Shown one piece after another: positions 53,401 through 61,281 of a stretch of 64,000 bases of DNA. The notes beneath the pieces were generated by a model. That model was given only the letters and a program-made list of their open reading frames with translations. It was not told where the DNA came from and did no database searches. Origin of the DNA: JACDCA01 sp963810305 (GTDB lineage: Bacteria > Acidobacteriota > Vicinamibacteria > Vicinamibacterales > 2-12-FULL-66-21); NCBI GenBank assembly GCA_963810305.1, contig CAWEMY010000007.1, positions 248,001 to 312,000 on the forward strand. The letters run 5' to 3'. Position numbers and translations under genes: made by a program. Positions within the stretch are counted from its first letter, which is position 1, and each line of letters opens with the position of its first letter.

Positions 53401-54069
53401 CTACCGCGGCGGCGGCGCCGCATACCGTGCCGGGTCGCGGATGCCCGCGTCGGCAAATGCGTCGCGCCTTTCGCGGCACTTGCTGCACTGGCCGCAGTGT
53501 TCGCCCCTCACCGGCTGCATGCACGACAGCGTGAGCTCGAAGGGAACTCCAAGCGTCTGACCTAGTCGAATCACGTCCGCCTTGGTCATCGCGCTGAAGG
53601 GTGCGTCGATCGAGATGCCGAACGCCAGACCAACGGACAACGCATTTTCCATCGCATCAAAAAAACCGCGGCTGGAATCAGGGAACGGATTTCCCGCCAG
53701 CAGACCGATCAGGACGCGCGGCGACCGCGTCCTGGCCATGTAGACCGCTGCCTTGGAGAGCAGGATGACGTTGCGCCCTTCCAGGTAGACGTCCGAGTCG
53801 GGTGTGTCGAAGCCAGGGGCCTCACCTCGGATCGCCCAATGCGTCGACGGATAGACGTCAGTCATATCGACAGTCAGTGTCTTCATGGGCCGCAGCCGCG
53901 GGAGCGTCGCGACAAATTGCGCGGCCATCGTCCGCTCGTCCCCCTCCCACGCGAGACCGACGCTGACATAGACGGGCTGGACGTCGTCGCTGTCCGCTGC
54001 CGCCTTCGCGAGGAGCACCGCGCTGTCGAGGCCCGCCGAAAACAGAACTGTTAAGATCGAATCAGCCAT
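53401..54069 (-). CDS. queC: 7-cyano-7-deazaguanine synthase (QueC/ExsB family)
   Basis: 222 aa from ATG 54069 (54090 also possible). The PP-loop ATP site reads LFSAGLDSAVLL (Ala replaces the usual first Gly of SGGLDS). The C-terminal zinc site is CMQPVRGEHCGQCSKCRERR, a C-x8-C-x2-C-x2-C pattern. It converts 7-carboxy-7-deazaguanine to preQ0 in queuosine synthesis. Its start codon overlaps that of queD on the opposite strand (CATG at 54067-54070), so there is no separate promoter space. Confidence 0.9.
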   Translation of the reverse strand: MADSILTVLFSAGLDSAVLLAKAAADSDDVQPVYVSVGLAWEGDERTMAAQFVATLPRLRPMKTLTVDMTDVYPSTHWAIRGEAPGFDTPDSDVYLEGRNVILLSKAAVYMARTRSPRVLIGLLAGNPFPDSSRGFFDAMENALSVGLAFGISIDAPFSAMTKADVIRLGQTLGVPFELTLSCMQPVRGEHCGQCSKCRERRDAFADAGIRDPARYAAPPPR

Positions 54070-54478
54070 GTATCTCGTCACGAAGCGCATTGATTTCTGC
54101 TATGGCCATCGGCTGCTCGACTACGACGGCGTCTGCAAGCATCCGCACGGGCACAACGCGGTGGTGGAAGTCGACGTCCGCACCGACGATCTCGACAACC
54201 GCAACATGGTCGTCGATTTCAGCGACATCAAACGCATCGTCAAAGGATGGATCGACCGGGAGCTGGATCACAAGATGATCCTGCGGCATGACGACCCGCT
54301 GGTCGCGCCTCTGCGCGAGCTGGGCGAGCCGATGTACCTGTTGGAGAGTAATCCTACCGTCGAGCGGATCGCGCGTCTGCTGTTCGAGAAAGCACGCGAG
54401 CTCGGCGTCCCGGTCGTCACGATTCGCGTCTGGGAGACGCCGACTTCCTTCGCCGCTTATGCGGCAGACGACCGTTGA
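54068..54478 (+). CDS. queD: 6-carboxy-5,6,7,8-tetrahydropterin synthase
   Basis: 136 aa. Zinc His residues in CYGHRLLDY and KHPHGHNAVVEV, catalytic Cys in VCKHPHGHN, DFSDIKRIVKGWIDRELDHK and ETPTSFAAYA complete the PTPS/QueD fold. It makes the carboxy-tetrahydropterin precursor of queuosine. Its ATG shares two bases with the queC start on the other strand. queE is not present in the window. Confidence 0.92.
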   Translation: MYLVTKRIDFCYGHRLLDYDGVCKHPHGHNAVVEVDVRTDDLDNRNMVVDFSDIKRIVKGWIDRELDHKMILRHDDPLVAPLRELGEPMYLLESNPTVERIARLLFEKARELGVPVVTIRVWETPTSFAAYAADDR

Positions 54479-54479
54479 C

Positions 54480-54507
54480 GTAGGGGCCGTTCGCGAACGG
54501 CCCCTAC
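54480..54507. repeat. GTAGGGGC-type 28-bp perfect palindrome
   Basis: GTAGGGGCCGTTCG followed immediately by its reverse complement, 2 bp after the queD stop, between convergent genes. Same family as 17274 and 26848. Confidence 0.8.
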
Positions 54508-54521
54508 ACCGGAAACGCGAC

Positions 54522-55311
54522 CTATTTTCTGAAGGGCAATTCGTAAGACAGGTAGAGGAACACTCCTGTGTTCGTCTCGTCTGCGAAGGTGATCGGGATT
54601 GCGGCCCCCAGGATCAACTGCTGATCTCCAAGATTCCAGCCGCCTCGGGCGCCAGGTGAGAACGTGAAAACGGTCTCCCGTTGGGTGCCTCCCAGCTCCC
54701 CGTACGCCGCCACGAGGGAGAGCACGTTCTCCAGCATCAGGTTGAACATCGGCCGCAGTCGATAGATCGCGCTGCCCGAAACGGTCGGTGTCAGCAGCGA
54801 CACCCTTTCGAGTGGTCCCCTTGCCCGCGGCAGCCATGTGAATCCGGCGTTGCCGTGGAAATACAGGTCGCCGCTCTGCTTGCTGAGCGGAAGGTTGATC
54901 TGCAACCCGATCGAACGATCGCCGCTGCTGTCGGTGGGAAGAATCAGCGAAATACGTGGTGAAAACGCCGGGATGCCCGGACCCTCGACAGTCGCCTGGT
55001 AGCGGTAGTTCAAAATCACATCCCCGATGCCAGTCGATCGTTCGGAGTGGCCGAGAGCCCGCAGCGTGTAAGACAGCTGGTGCTTCTGCGAGGTGACGGG
55101 CCACTCCTGGGTGAACGCGAGCTCCCATACGTCGCCAATGCGCACAAATCCGAAGATGTTCTGAAAAACTCCCGCCGGCTGGTTGAAGGCTTCCTCGACC
55201 AGGAATGAGTTGTCGAGAATCGCGAAGGGCTCGCTTTTCGATGCTGGCAGCAGGCGTAGTCGCCTGAGCCAGCGCCGTCAGCGGAAGAAGTAGACAGAGG
55301 ACGACAACCTT
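54522..55311 (-). CDS. Outer-membrane beta-barrel protein (apparent frameshift near 55233; start unclear)
   Basis: About 262 aa if joined. The 5' part shares the DtxR frame and provides a signal-like stretch KVVVLCLLLPLTALAQATTP; the second frame reads SEPFAILDNSFLVEEAFNQ, VWELAFTQEWPVTSQKHQLS, TGIGDVILNYRYQATVEGPG, LILPTDSSGDRSIGLQINLP, PSKQ...YLSYELPFRK, an alternating beta pattern ending in Phe-Arg-Lys, typical of transporter-type barrels (MetA-pathway/DUF3187-like). No ATG, GTG or TTG separates it from dtxR. Possibly an outer-membrane pore for the adjacent metal system. Confidence 0.65.
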
Positions 55312-55977
55312 GAGTGCCTCGACCAGAACCTTGGAGGCGGCGCGCGCGCCGATGGTGACCCGCTTGTTGCCTTCACCTCTGAGCCGCACGCTGTCGGCGA
55401 CTTCGTCCCGCTCTTCGACTTCGACGACGCTGCCCGGCTTGAGGTCGTGACGTTCCACGAAGAGCAGGAACGCACTGTCCTGGTCGGTCACGCGACTGAC
55501 GGTTACACGGGAGTGAATCGGGCAGGTCAGCAGCGTGTCGTACTGCCGACGGTCGAACGCGCCGTGGGAGTCGGGGATGGGATCCCCGTGCGGGTCGAAC
55601 TTCGGGCGTCCCAGCATCTCGTCGATCCGGTCGATGAGCCGTTCCGAAACCGCGTGCTCGAGATGCTCCGCTTCGTCATGCACCTCCGTCCAGCTCATGC
55701 CCATCACTTTCACGAGGAAGAGCTCGATCAGCCGGTGCCGGCGCAGGACCATGGCGGCCAGCTTCTCCCCGGCCGCGGTCAGCCGGACCCCCGCGTAGGG
55801 CTCGTATTTCACGAGCCCTGATTCCGCCAGCGTCTTGACCATCGTCGTAGCCGTTCCGGGCACGACACCCAGCGCGCTCGCCAGCCGGCCCATCGGGACG
55901 AGGTCGCCCCTGTTTAGGCCGATTTGCGCCTGAAAAATGGCTTTCAGGTAGTTTTCGACGGTATAGGTCGGCAGCAT
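55312..55977 (-). CDS. DtxR/MntR-family metalloregulator with FeoA-like domain
   Basis: About 222 aa. N-terminal winged helix (YTVENYLKAIFQAQIGL, LVPMGRLASALGVVPGTATT, MVKTLAESGLVKYEPY), metal/dimer domain with VMGMSWTEVHDEAEHLEHAV and RLIDRIDEMLGRPKFDPHGD, and a C-terminal SH3-like FeoA region (RVTVSRVTDQDSAFLLFVER, GARAASKVLVEAL). It represses metal-uptake genes when loaded with Mn or Fe. It is divergent from the multicopper oxidase, with a palindromic operator between. Its own stop is missing: the frame runs into the barrel gene. Confidence 0.9.
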
Positions 55978-56005
55978 CGATTTGACTTGGAAGCATACAA
56001 TTGAT

Positions 56006-56025
56006 TATTTTGAATTGTCAAAATA
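56006..56025. promoter_or_regulatory. DtxR/MntR-type operator in the divergent promoter
   Basis: TATTTTGA-ATTG-TCAAAATA: perfect 8-bp arms with a 4-bp spacer, AT-rich in a GC-rich genome, lying between the dtxR start (55977) and the multicopper oxidase start (56045). Sites of this size and composition are bound by DtxR-family dimers. It probably controls both directions. Confidence 0.72.
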
Positions 56026-56044
56026 TGAGATTGAGGACCTCGAA

Positions 56045-57091
56045 ATGACCTCCCTGACCCGCCGCGGATGGCTTCGCCTGGCCGGATTCGGCTCAGCCGC
56101 CGCTGGCCTGCTGCACGGCGCCCGGGTGCGCGGGCAGCAGCGCGGTCATTCGGCCGGGACGATGGATCATGCCGCGCATGCGATGGGCCCGATCGGCAGG
56201 GCGGACACGAGCATCTTCAACCCGACGACCTACATGCGGGCCTGGAACTTTTCCGACAGGCCACCAGAGGATCGTGCTCGTTACTACAAGGAGACTCCGC
56301 GCCCGGACGGCAGCCTCCTGCGCGAGTACGAGCTCATTGCGGTCGATCGCGAGATCGAGATTGCGCCGGGGGTTTTCTTTCCGGCGTGGACGTTCAACGG
56401 GCAGGTGCCGGGCCCGACGATCCGGGCCCGCGAAGGGGACCGCGTCCGGGTCACGTTTCTGAACCAGGGGACACATCCACACACGATCCATTTTCACGGG
56501 TGGCACCCTCCCGAAATGGACGGTTCGCTGCCCGAGCACCAGGTCCAGCCCGGGGCGAAGTTCGTTTACGAGTTCGACGCCGAGCCGTGGGGCATGCATC
56601 TGTATCACTGCCACGCGGTGCCGCTGAAACGCCATATCCATAAGGGCCTCTACGGAGTCTTCATCGTCGATCCGAAAACACCCAGGGCCGAAGCCGACGA
56701 AATGGTCATGGTCATGAACGGCTTCGACACGAACTTCGACTCGGATAACGAGGTCTACGCTGTCAACACGCTCGCACACCACTACATGTACGACCCGATC
56801 CGCGTCGAAGTCGGAAAGCTGGTGCGGATCTACGTGGTGAACCTCACGGAGTTCGACCTGATCAACAGCCTGCACCTTCACGGGATGTTCTTCGATGTGT
56901 TCCGAACGGGCACTCGGGCGACGCCTGACGACACGACCGACACGGTCATGTTGTGCCAGGGAGAACGCGCTGTACTCGAGACGCGTTTCCGTTATCCGGG
57001 CAGGTTCATGTTCCACGCCCATCAGAGCGAGTTCGCTGAGCTTGGCTGGATGGGACTCTTCGAGGCGACGGGTGCCCGACGTGATACCTGA
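56045..57091 (+). CDS. Two-domain multicopper oxidase, Tat-exported
   Basis: 348 aa. Twin-arginine signal LTRRGWLRLAGFGSAAAGLL. A His-rich stretch MDHAAHAMGPIGR follows. Copper ligands: HPHTIHFHGWH, HLYHCHAVPLKRHIH, SLHLHGMFFDVF and MFHAHQSEF, the four motifs of a laccase-like enzyme with type 1, 2 and 3 centres. Only two cupredoxin domains are visible, as in small laccases and nitrite reductases; a third may come from trimerisation. Start at 56045 because the Tat motif follows it. It is the first gene of the DtxR-controlled operon. Confidence 0.9.
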   Translation: MTSLTRRGWLRLAGFGSAAAGLLHGARVRGQQRGHSAGTMDHAAHAMGPIGRADTSIFNPTTYMRAWNFSDRPPEDRARYYKETPRPDGSLLREYELIAVDREIEIAPGVFFPAWTFNGQVPGPTIRAREGDRVRVTFLNQGTHPHTIHFHGWHPPEMDGSLPEHQVQPGAKFVYEFDAEPWGMHLYHCHAVPLKRHIHKGLYGVFIVDPKTPRAEADEMVMVMNGFDTNFDSDNEVYAVNTLAHHYMYDPIRVEVGKLVRIYVVNLTEFDLINSLHLHGMFFDVFRTGTRATPDDTTDTVMLCQGERAVLETRFRYPGRFMFHAHQSEFAELGWMGLFEATGARRDT

Positions 57092-58292
57092 CACGGTCGC
57101 TTCGTCAGCCGGCCTTAGCAAGATGGCGGTCTCAGCGCTGCTGCCACTGGTGCTGCTCGCGGCGGTGCTGTTTGCGATCTTCAGGTTCGGCCCCAGCGAG
57201 CTTCTCAGGGATCCGGACGCACCGCCGGTCGAGATCCTGTCGGTGCAACGCGCGCTGCTGAAGTCCGAAGGGATCATCCTCACGGTGCTCAACGAGAGCC
57301 CGGATCCGGTGACCATCGCGCAGGTCGTCGTGGATGACGCGTTCTGGAATTTCTCGGCGGATGGTCCGCTCACGGTTGGACGGCTGCGACGGGTCACGCT
57401 GACGATTCCCTATCCATGGGTCACCGGGGAGACGCACCACATTGCGATTCTCACGTCCACCGGCACCAAGTTCGAGCACGAGATCGCGGTCGCGCTGGAG
57501 TCACCCGAGCCCGACCTGCGGCATTTGGTGCTCTTTGCGGCTATCGGCGTGTTCGTTGGCGTCATTCCGGTCGCGCTCGGTCTCCTGTGGTTCCCGGTGA
57601 TCAGGCGCATGGGACGCTCGGGTCTCGACGCGGTACTCGCCTTCACCATCGGCCTGCTGCTTTTTCTTCTGATCGACGCCGCCACGGAAGGGCTCGAGTC
57701 GAGCGCCACGCTCCCCGGAGCATTTCACGGTGTGGCCTTGCTGATTGCGTCCGCGGCGACCGCTTACCTGGCGCTCGAGGTGCTCGGCAGCTGGCTGGCG
57801 CGACGACGCGCGCACCTTCGCGGCGAGGGCCCGGCCTCCGGGTGGGTACTGTCGCTCCTGATTGCCGTAGGCATCGGCCTGCACAACCTCGGGGAAGGGT
57901 TGGCGATCGGCGCAGCCTTTGCCCTCGGTGAGGCCGCCTTTGGAACGTTATTGATCGTCGGATTCACGCTGCACAACGCAACCGAGGGTCTGGCGATCAT
58001 CGCCCCGATGGCGAAGGAACGCCCGTCGGTCTGGACGCTCGTGAAGCTCGGACTGATCGGCGGCGTGCCGACGATTGCCGGCGCCTGGATCGGAGGGCTC
58101 GTGTATTCACGTCCCTTCACCGTGTTCTTTCTCGGCCTGGGCGTGGGCGCGATTGCCCAGGTAGTCGTTCTGATCCTGCGACAGATGGCGCGTGAGCGGC
58201 CGCTCGCGGAACGGCTCGTGCACGCTCCGGTCATGCTCGCGTTGCTTGGCGGCTTCGCGGTCATGTACCTCACGGGAGTTCTGGTGGGATAA
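57081..58292 (+). CDS. ZIP-family metal permease with N-terminal extracytoplasmic domain
   Basis: 403 aa from GTG 57081, overlapping the oxidase stop by 11 bp (an ATG at 57123 is also possible). One helix, then an about 90-residue beta-rich domain (EILSVQRALLKSEGIILTVL, VVVDDAFWNFSADGPLTVG), then the ZIP core: IGLHNLGEGLAIGAAF and LHNATEGLAIIAPM carry the metal-binding His/Glu pairs. ZIP proteins import Zn, Mn or Fe. The extra N-terminal domain is unusual and may dock the oxidase. Confidence 0.87.
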   Translation: MIPDTVASSAGLSKMAVSALLPLVLLAAVLFAIFRFGPSELLRDPDAPPVEILSVQRALLKSEGIILTVLNESPDPVTIAQVVVDDAFWNFSADGPLTVGRLRRVTLTIPYPWVTGETHHIAILTSTGTKFEHEIAVALESPEPDLRHLVLFAAIGVFVGVIPVALGLLWFPVIRRMGRSGLDAVLAFTIGLLLFLLIDAATEGLESSATLPGAFHGVALLIASAATAYLALEVLGSWLARRRAHLRGEGPASGWVLSLLIAVGIGLHNLGEGLAIGAAFALGEAAFGTLLIVGFTLHNATEGLAIIAPMAKERPSVWTLVKLGLIGGVPTIAGAWIGGLVYSRPFTVFFLGLGVGAIAQVVVLILRQMARERPLAERLVHAPVMLALLGGFAVMYLTGVLVG

Positions 58293-58293
58293 A

Positions 58294-58378
58294 TGGAAAC
58301 TCTGAACGCTGAACTCTGAACTGAGAACAATTCCTGAGCGAGCGGAGCGGAGTGGGCGAAGGGGCCCCACGCAGCGGA
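58294..58378. repeat. CTGAACT word array and a CCTGAGCGAGCGGAGC-type variant
   Basis: AACTCTGAACGCTGAACTCTGAACTGAGAAC precedes, in shorter view, words of CTGAACT at 58300-58325; then CCTGAGCGAGCGGAGCGG at 58335, a variant of the TTCGACT/GCTCAGG element. Non-coding. Confidence 0.45.
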
Positions 58379-58385
58379 TAAAAAA

Positions 58386-58787
58386 ATGACGATACGGGCG
58401 AGAAACAGGGCAATCACGGCTGGTGGAATCGTTGCGGTCATCGCGATTTTCGCGACGCTGCTGCCGATGGTTGCATCGAGCGAAGTGGATCCGAAGCGTG
58501 AGGTGCACCTGGTCATCCGTGACATGGCGTACTACCTCGACGGCAAGGGAGAACCGAATCCGACACTGGAATTCCGCCGTGGCGAGCGCGTTCGACTGCG
58601 GGTCACGAGTGAGGACGCCGGGATGGACCACGACTTCGTGGTGAAAAACTGGAAGGTCGCGACGAAGCTGCTCGAAGGCCGCGGCGAAGAAGTGGTCAAC
58701 ATCAGGGTTCCGAAACACCCTGGCACCGACACCTACTTCTGCACGCCGCATTCGGCGAAGATGCGGGGCACCATCGTGATCCAGTAA
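58386..58787 (+). CDS. Cupredoxin-domain protein, membrane-anchored or secreted
   Basis: 133 aa. N-terminal helix (AITAGGIVAVIAIFATLLPM), then a cupredoxin fold with type 1 copper ligands: His in MDHDFVVKNW, Cys/His/Met in YFCTPHSAKMRGTIVI. Third gene after the oxidase and ZIP; it could pass electrons from metal oxidation to or from the oxidase. No sequence similarity to plastocyanin beyond the fold. Confidence 0.87.
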   Translation: MTIRARNRAITAGGIVAVIAIFATLLPMVASSEVDPKREVHLVIRDMAYYLDGKGEPNPTLEFRRGERVRLRVTSEDAGMDHDFVVKNWKVATKLLEGRGEEVVNIRVPKHPGTDTYFCTPHSAKMRGTIVIQ

Positions 58788-58794
58788 CGCTGTC

Positions 58795-59634
58795 ATGCGT
58801 GATGGGGCGCTCGACAGTCCAGGGTCGAAGCGGGTTTACGTCCGGCGCCTCTTCGCGACCATCGCGGACCGTTACGACCTCATCACTGTTCTTCTCTCCT
58901 TCGGCCTCGACCGCGCCTGGAAGCGGCGGCTGATCTCGCTGGCCGGTCCGCTCTCAGGCAAACGCGCGCTCGATCTCGCCTGCGGCACCGGGGACATTGC
59001 GTTCGGGCTATCCGCTGAAGGCGCGTCAGTCACCGGTCTCGACATCACGTTCCGGATGGTTGAGATCGCGTCGGAGAAAGGCCGGCTGCCTTCGACTGCG
59101 CTCAGGCCAGGAAAGGCGGCCTCTACCGCCCCGCACCCCGCGCCCCGCGCCCCGCGCCCCGCGACTCCGCACCCTCGCCCCGCTCCCCACGCACCCCGCA
59201 TTTCGCATCCCGCACCCCGCATCCCGCACCCCGCATTCCTGGTCGGAGACATGATGGCGCTGCCATTCGAGGACGCCTCATTCGATGTCGTCAGCACAGG
59301 TTACGGACTGCGAAACGTTCCCGAACTGAAGGGGGCAATCGCGGAGATCAGGCGCGTGCTGCGGCCGGGAGGGATGCTGCTGTCACTTGACTTCGACCGT
59401 CCGCCGAGCGCGATCGTTCGCGCCCTGTATCTCGGCTATCTGACGGTGGTGGGCGCCGCGCTCGGGTACATCCTGCACCGCGATCCGGATACGTATCGCT
59501 ACATTCCTCGATCGATCACGCGGTATCCGGGCGCACCGGCAGTTGCGCGGATGATGCAGGACGATGGATTCACGTCGGCGGAGTGTGTGCGTGTTCTCGG
59601 CGGCCTGATGGCGATCCACGTCGCAAGGAAATAA
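58795..59634 (+). CDS. UbiE/MenG-type quinone methyltransferase with low-complexity insertion
   Basis: 279 aa. Motifs: RRLFATIADRYDLITVLLSF, GLDRAWKRR, the SAM loop LDLACGTGDIAFGLS, LVGDMMALPFEDASFDVVST, GYGLRNVPELKGAIAEIRRV, the ubiE/menG signature. It methylates demethylmenaquinone or the ubiquinone precursor. Residues about 97-147 are an insertion of Pro/His/Arg-Pro repeats (LPSTALRPGKAASTAPHPAP...), encoded by repeat DNA between the SAM loop and motif III. Whether it tolerates this is unknown. Confidence 0.85.
   Translation: MRDGALDSPGSKRVYVRRLFATIADRYDLITVLLSFGLDRAWKRRLISLAGPLSGKRALDLACGTGDIAFGLSAEGASVTGLDITFRMVEIASEKGRLPSTALRPGKAASTAPHPAPRAPRPATPHPRPAPHAPRISHPAPRIPHPAFLVGDMMALPFEDASFDVVSTGYGLRNVPELKGAIAEIRRVLRPGGMLLSLDFDRPPSAIVRALYLGYLTVVGAALGYILHRDPDTYRYIPRSITRYPGAPAVARMMQDDGFTSAECVRVLGGLMAIHVARK
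59083..59235 (+). repeat. Repeat insertion within the methyltransferase gene
   Basis: Begins with CCTTCGACTGCGCTCAGGCC (the TTCGACT-type element), followed by about 13 units of CCCGCACC/CCCGCGCC-like words to 59235, in frame. The flanking UbiE sequence (EIASEKGR before, FLVGDMMALP after) would join without gap if it were removed. Confidence 0.7.
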
Positions 59635-59648
59635 TGTAGGCTCGATCG

Positions 59649-60080
59649 GTGGCTGTTGAAATCTCCGAGTTGCGGCGGCGCATCCGCGCCGCCATCGAAC
59701 TTGCCAAAAAGAATGCGGCGGCGCGCCGAGTCCGGACCGACGAGGCCGCACGTGAGTACGAGAAGTTTCTCGCGGAAGTGGCCGTGCCCGCGGTCCAGCA
59801 TCTTGCGTCCGCGTTGACGGGCGAAGGCCACCTTTTTCACGTGGCGACGCCGGCCGAATCGGTTCGCCTGATTTCCGGATCCTCTCCGGACGATTACATC
59901 GAACTGCTGCTTGATTCGGCCGAGGATCCGCCGGAGGTCGTCGCGCGCGTCCACCGCGGCCGCGGCCGCCGGATGATCACCTCGGAGCGCCCGGTCCGCG
60001 AACGCACGGCGATCAGGGATCTGACGGAAGAAGACGTATACACCCTGGTCGTGCAGGAACTGAGTCCGTTTCTCTCTTAA
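59649..60080 (+). CDS. Conserved hypothetical protein
   Basis: 143 aa from GTG. Helical N-terminus (ISELRRRIRAAIELAKKNAA, ARREYEKFLAEVAVPAVQHL) followed by a beta-rich half (HLFHVATPAESVRLISGSSP, DYIELLLDSAEDPPEVVARV). The layout suggests a small regulator or chaperone. No family recognised. It is 14 bp past the methyltransferase gene. Confidence 0.6.
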   Translation: MAVEISELRRRIRAAIELAKKNAAARRVRTDEAAREYEKFLAEVAVPAVQHLASALTGEGHLFHVATPAESVRLISGSSPDDYIELLLDSAEDPPEVVARVHRGRGRRMITSERPVRERTAIRDLTEEDVYTLVVQELSPFLS

Positions 60081-60090
60081 ACCAGCCGTC

Positions 60091-61281
60091 TCAGATTGCC
60101 TTTTGCGATCGAAGCGCCGAGATCTCGGCGTCAGTCAACCCTGCAACCTCGCGGAGGACCTGGTCGGTGTGCTGCCCGAGCGTGGGAGGTGGCGCCTGCG
60201 CCGGTGCCGGGAGCTCCGACAACTGGACCGGGTTGCCCAGCGCTCGGATAGCGCCTGCAACCGGATGTTGAAATTCACGGATCATCCCCCGGGCGGCGAG
60301 CTGTGGGTCTTCCAGGACTTCCCCGACTTGCCGAACCGAGCCGCAGGGGACGCCTGCGCCTTTGAGCGCGGCGACCCACTCCAATCGGGTCCGCGTCCGC
60401 AGGCGATCCGCAAGCGTCGCCCGCAGCGTGTCGTAGTTGGCCAGCCGGAGCCGATTGGTGGCGAAACGCTCGTCGCGCGCCAGCGCCGGCGCTTCGATGG
60501 CCGCACAGAATCGGCGCCACTGATCGTCGTTCCCGACGGCGATGACGAACTCGCCGTCGAGCGCCTCGAACGTTTCGTACGGCGTGATGGTCGGATGCCG
60601 ATTGCCCATCCGCGGCGGCGTCTCGCCGGTCGCAAAGAAAATCCCGGCCTGATAGGTGAGGAGGGCGGCCGTCGCGTCCAGCATCGAGATGTCGACCTGT
60701 TGCCCGCGGCCGGTTCGTTCGCGAGCCAGGAGCGCGAGGCTAATGCCCTGGACGGCGAACATGCCGCTGACGATATCGGAGACCGCGACGCCGAGACGAT
60801 ACCCCGGCCCGTCTTGTGGGCCGGTAATGCTCATCAGACCGCCTTCTGCCTGGGCGACGGCGTCGTAGCCCGCTTCGCGGCGCCGGGGGCCTGTCTGCCC
60901 GAATCCGGAGATCGAGCAATACACCAGGCGCGGATACCGCGGCGCAAGCTGCTCGTATCCGAGTGACAGCCGATCCATCGTCCCCGGTCTGAAATTTTCG
61001 ACGAGAACATCCGCCTTCGACAGCAGTCGGTCCACGACGGTCGCGCAACTCGGGTGCTTCAGGTCGAGCGTCACGCTTTCCTTGTTGCGATTGATGCTCA
61101 AGAAGTACGCGCTCTCGCCGTGGACGAACGGCGGCCCCCATCCGCGCGTGTCGTCTCCATTCCCCGGCTGCTCGATCTTGATGACGCGTGCGCCCATGTC
61201 GGCGAGCTGCATCGTGCAGAACGGTCCGGAAAGGACCCGGGTGAAGTCGACGACCGTAATCCCTTCGAGCGGACGGTTCAT
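60091..61281 (-). CDS. CaiB/BaiF-type CoA transferase (family III)
   Basis: 396 aa. ATG 61281 gives MNRPLEGITVVDFTRVLSGP. CoA and catalytic regions: FVHGESAYFLSINRNKESVT, RPGTMDRLSLGYEQLAPRYP, and the acyl-accepting Asp in EAGYDAVAQAEGGLMSITG. It moves CoA between carboxylic acids. The ATG overlaps the stop of the homoserine dehydrogenase-like gene, so they share an operon, an unusual pairing. Substrate unknown. Confidence 0.9.
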   Translation of the reverse strand: MNRPLEGITVVDFTRVLSGPFCTMQLADMGARVIKIEQPGNGDDTRGWGPPFVHGESAYFLSINRNKESVTLDLKHPSCATVVDRLLSKADVLVENFRPGTMDRLSLGYEQLAPRYPRLVYCSISGFGQTGPRRREAGYDAVAQAEGGLMSITGPQDGPGYRLGVAVSDIVSGMFAVQGISLALLARERTGRGQQVDISMLDATAALLTYQAGIFFATGETPPRMGNRHPTITPYETFEALDGEFVIAVGNDDQWRRFCAAIEAPALARDERFATNRLRLANYDTLRATLADRLRTRTRLEWVAALKGAGVPCGSVRQVGEVLEDPQLAARGMIREFQHPVAGAIRALGNPVQLSELPAPAQAPPPTLGQHTDQVLREVAGLTDAEISALRSQKAI

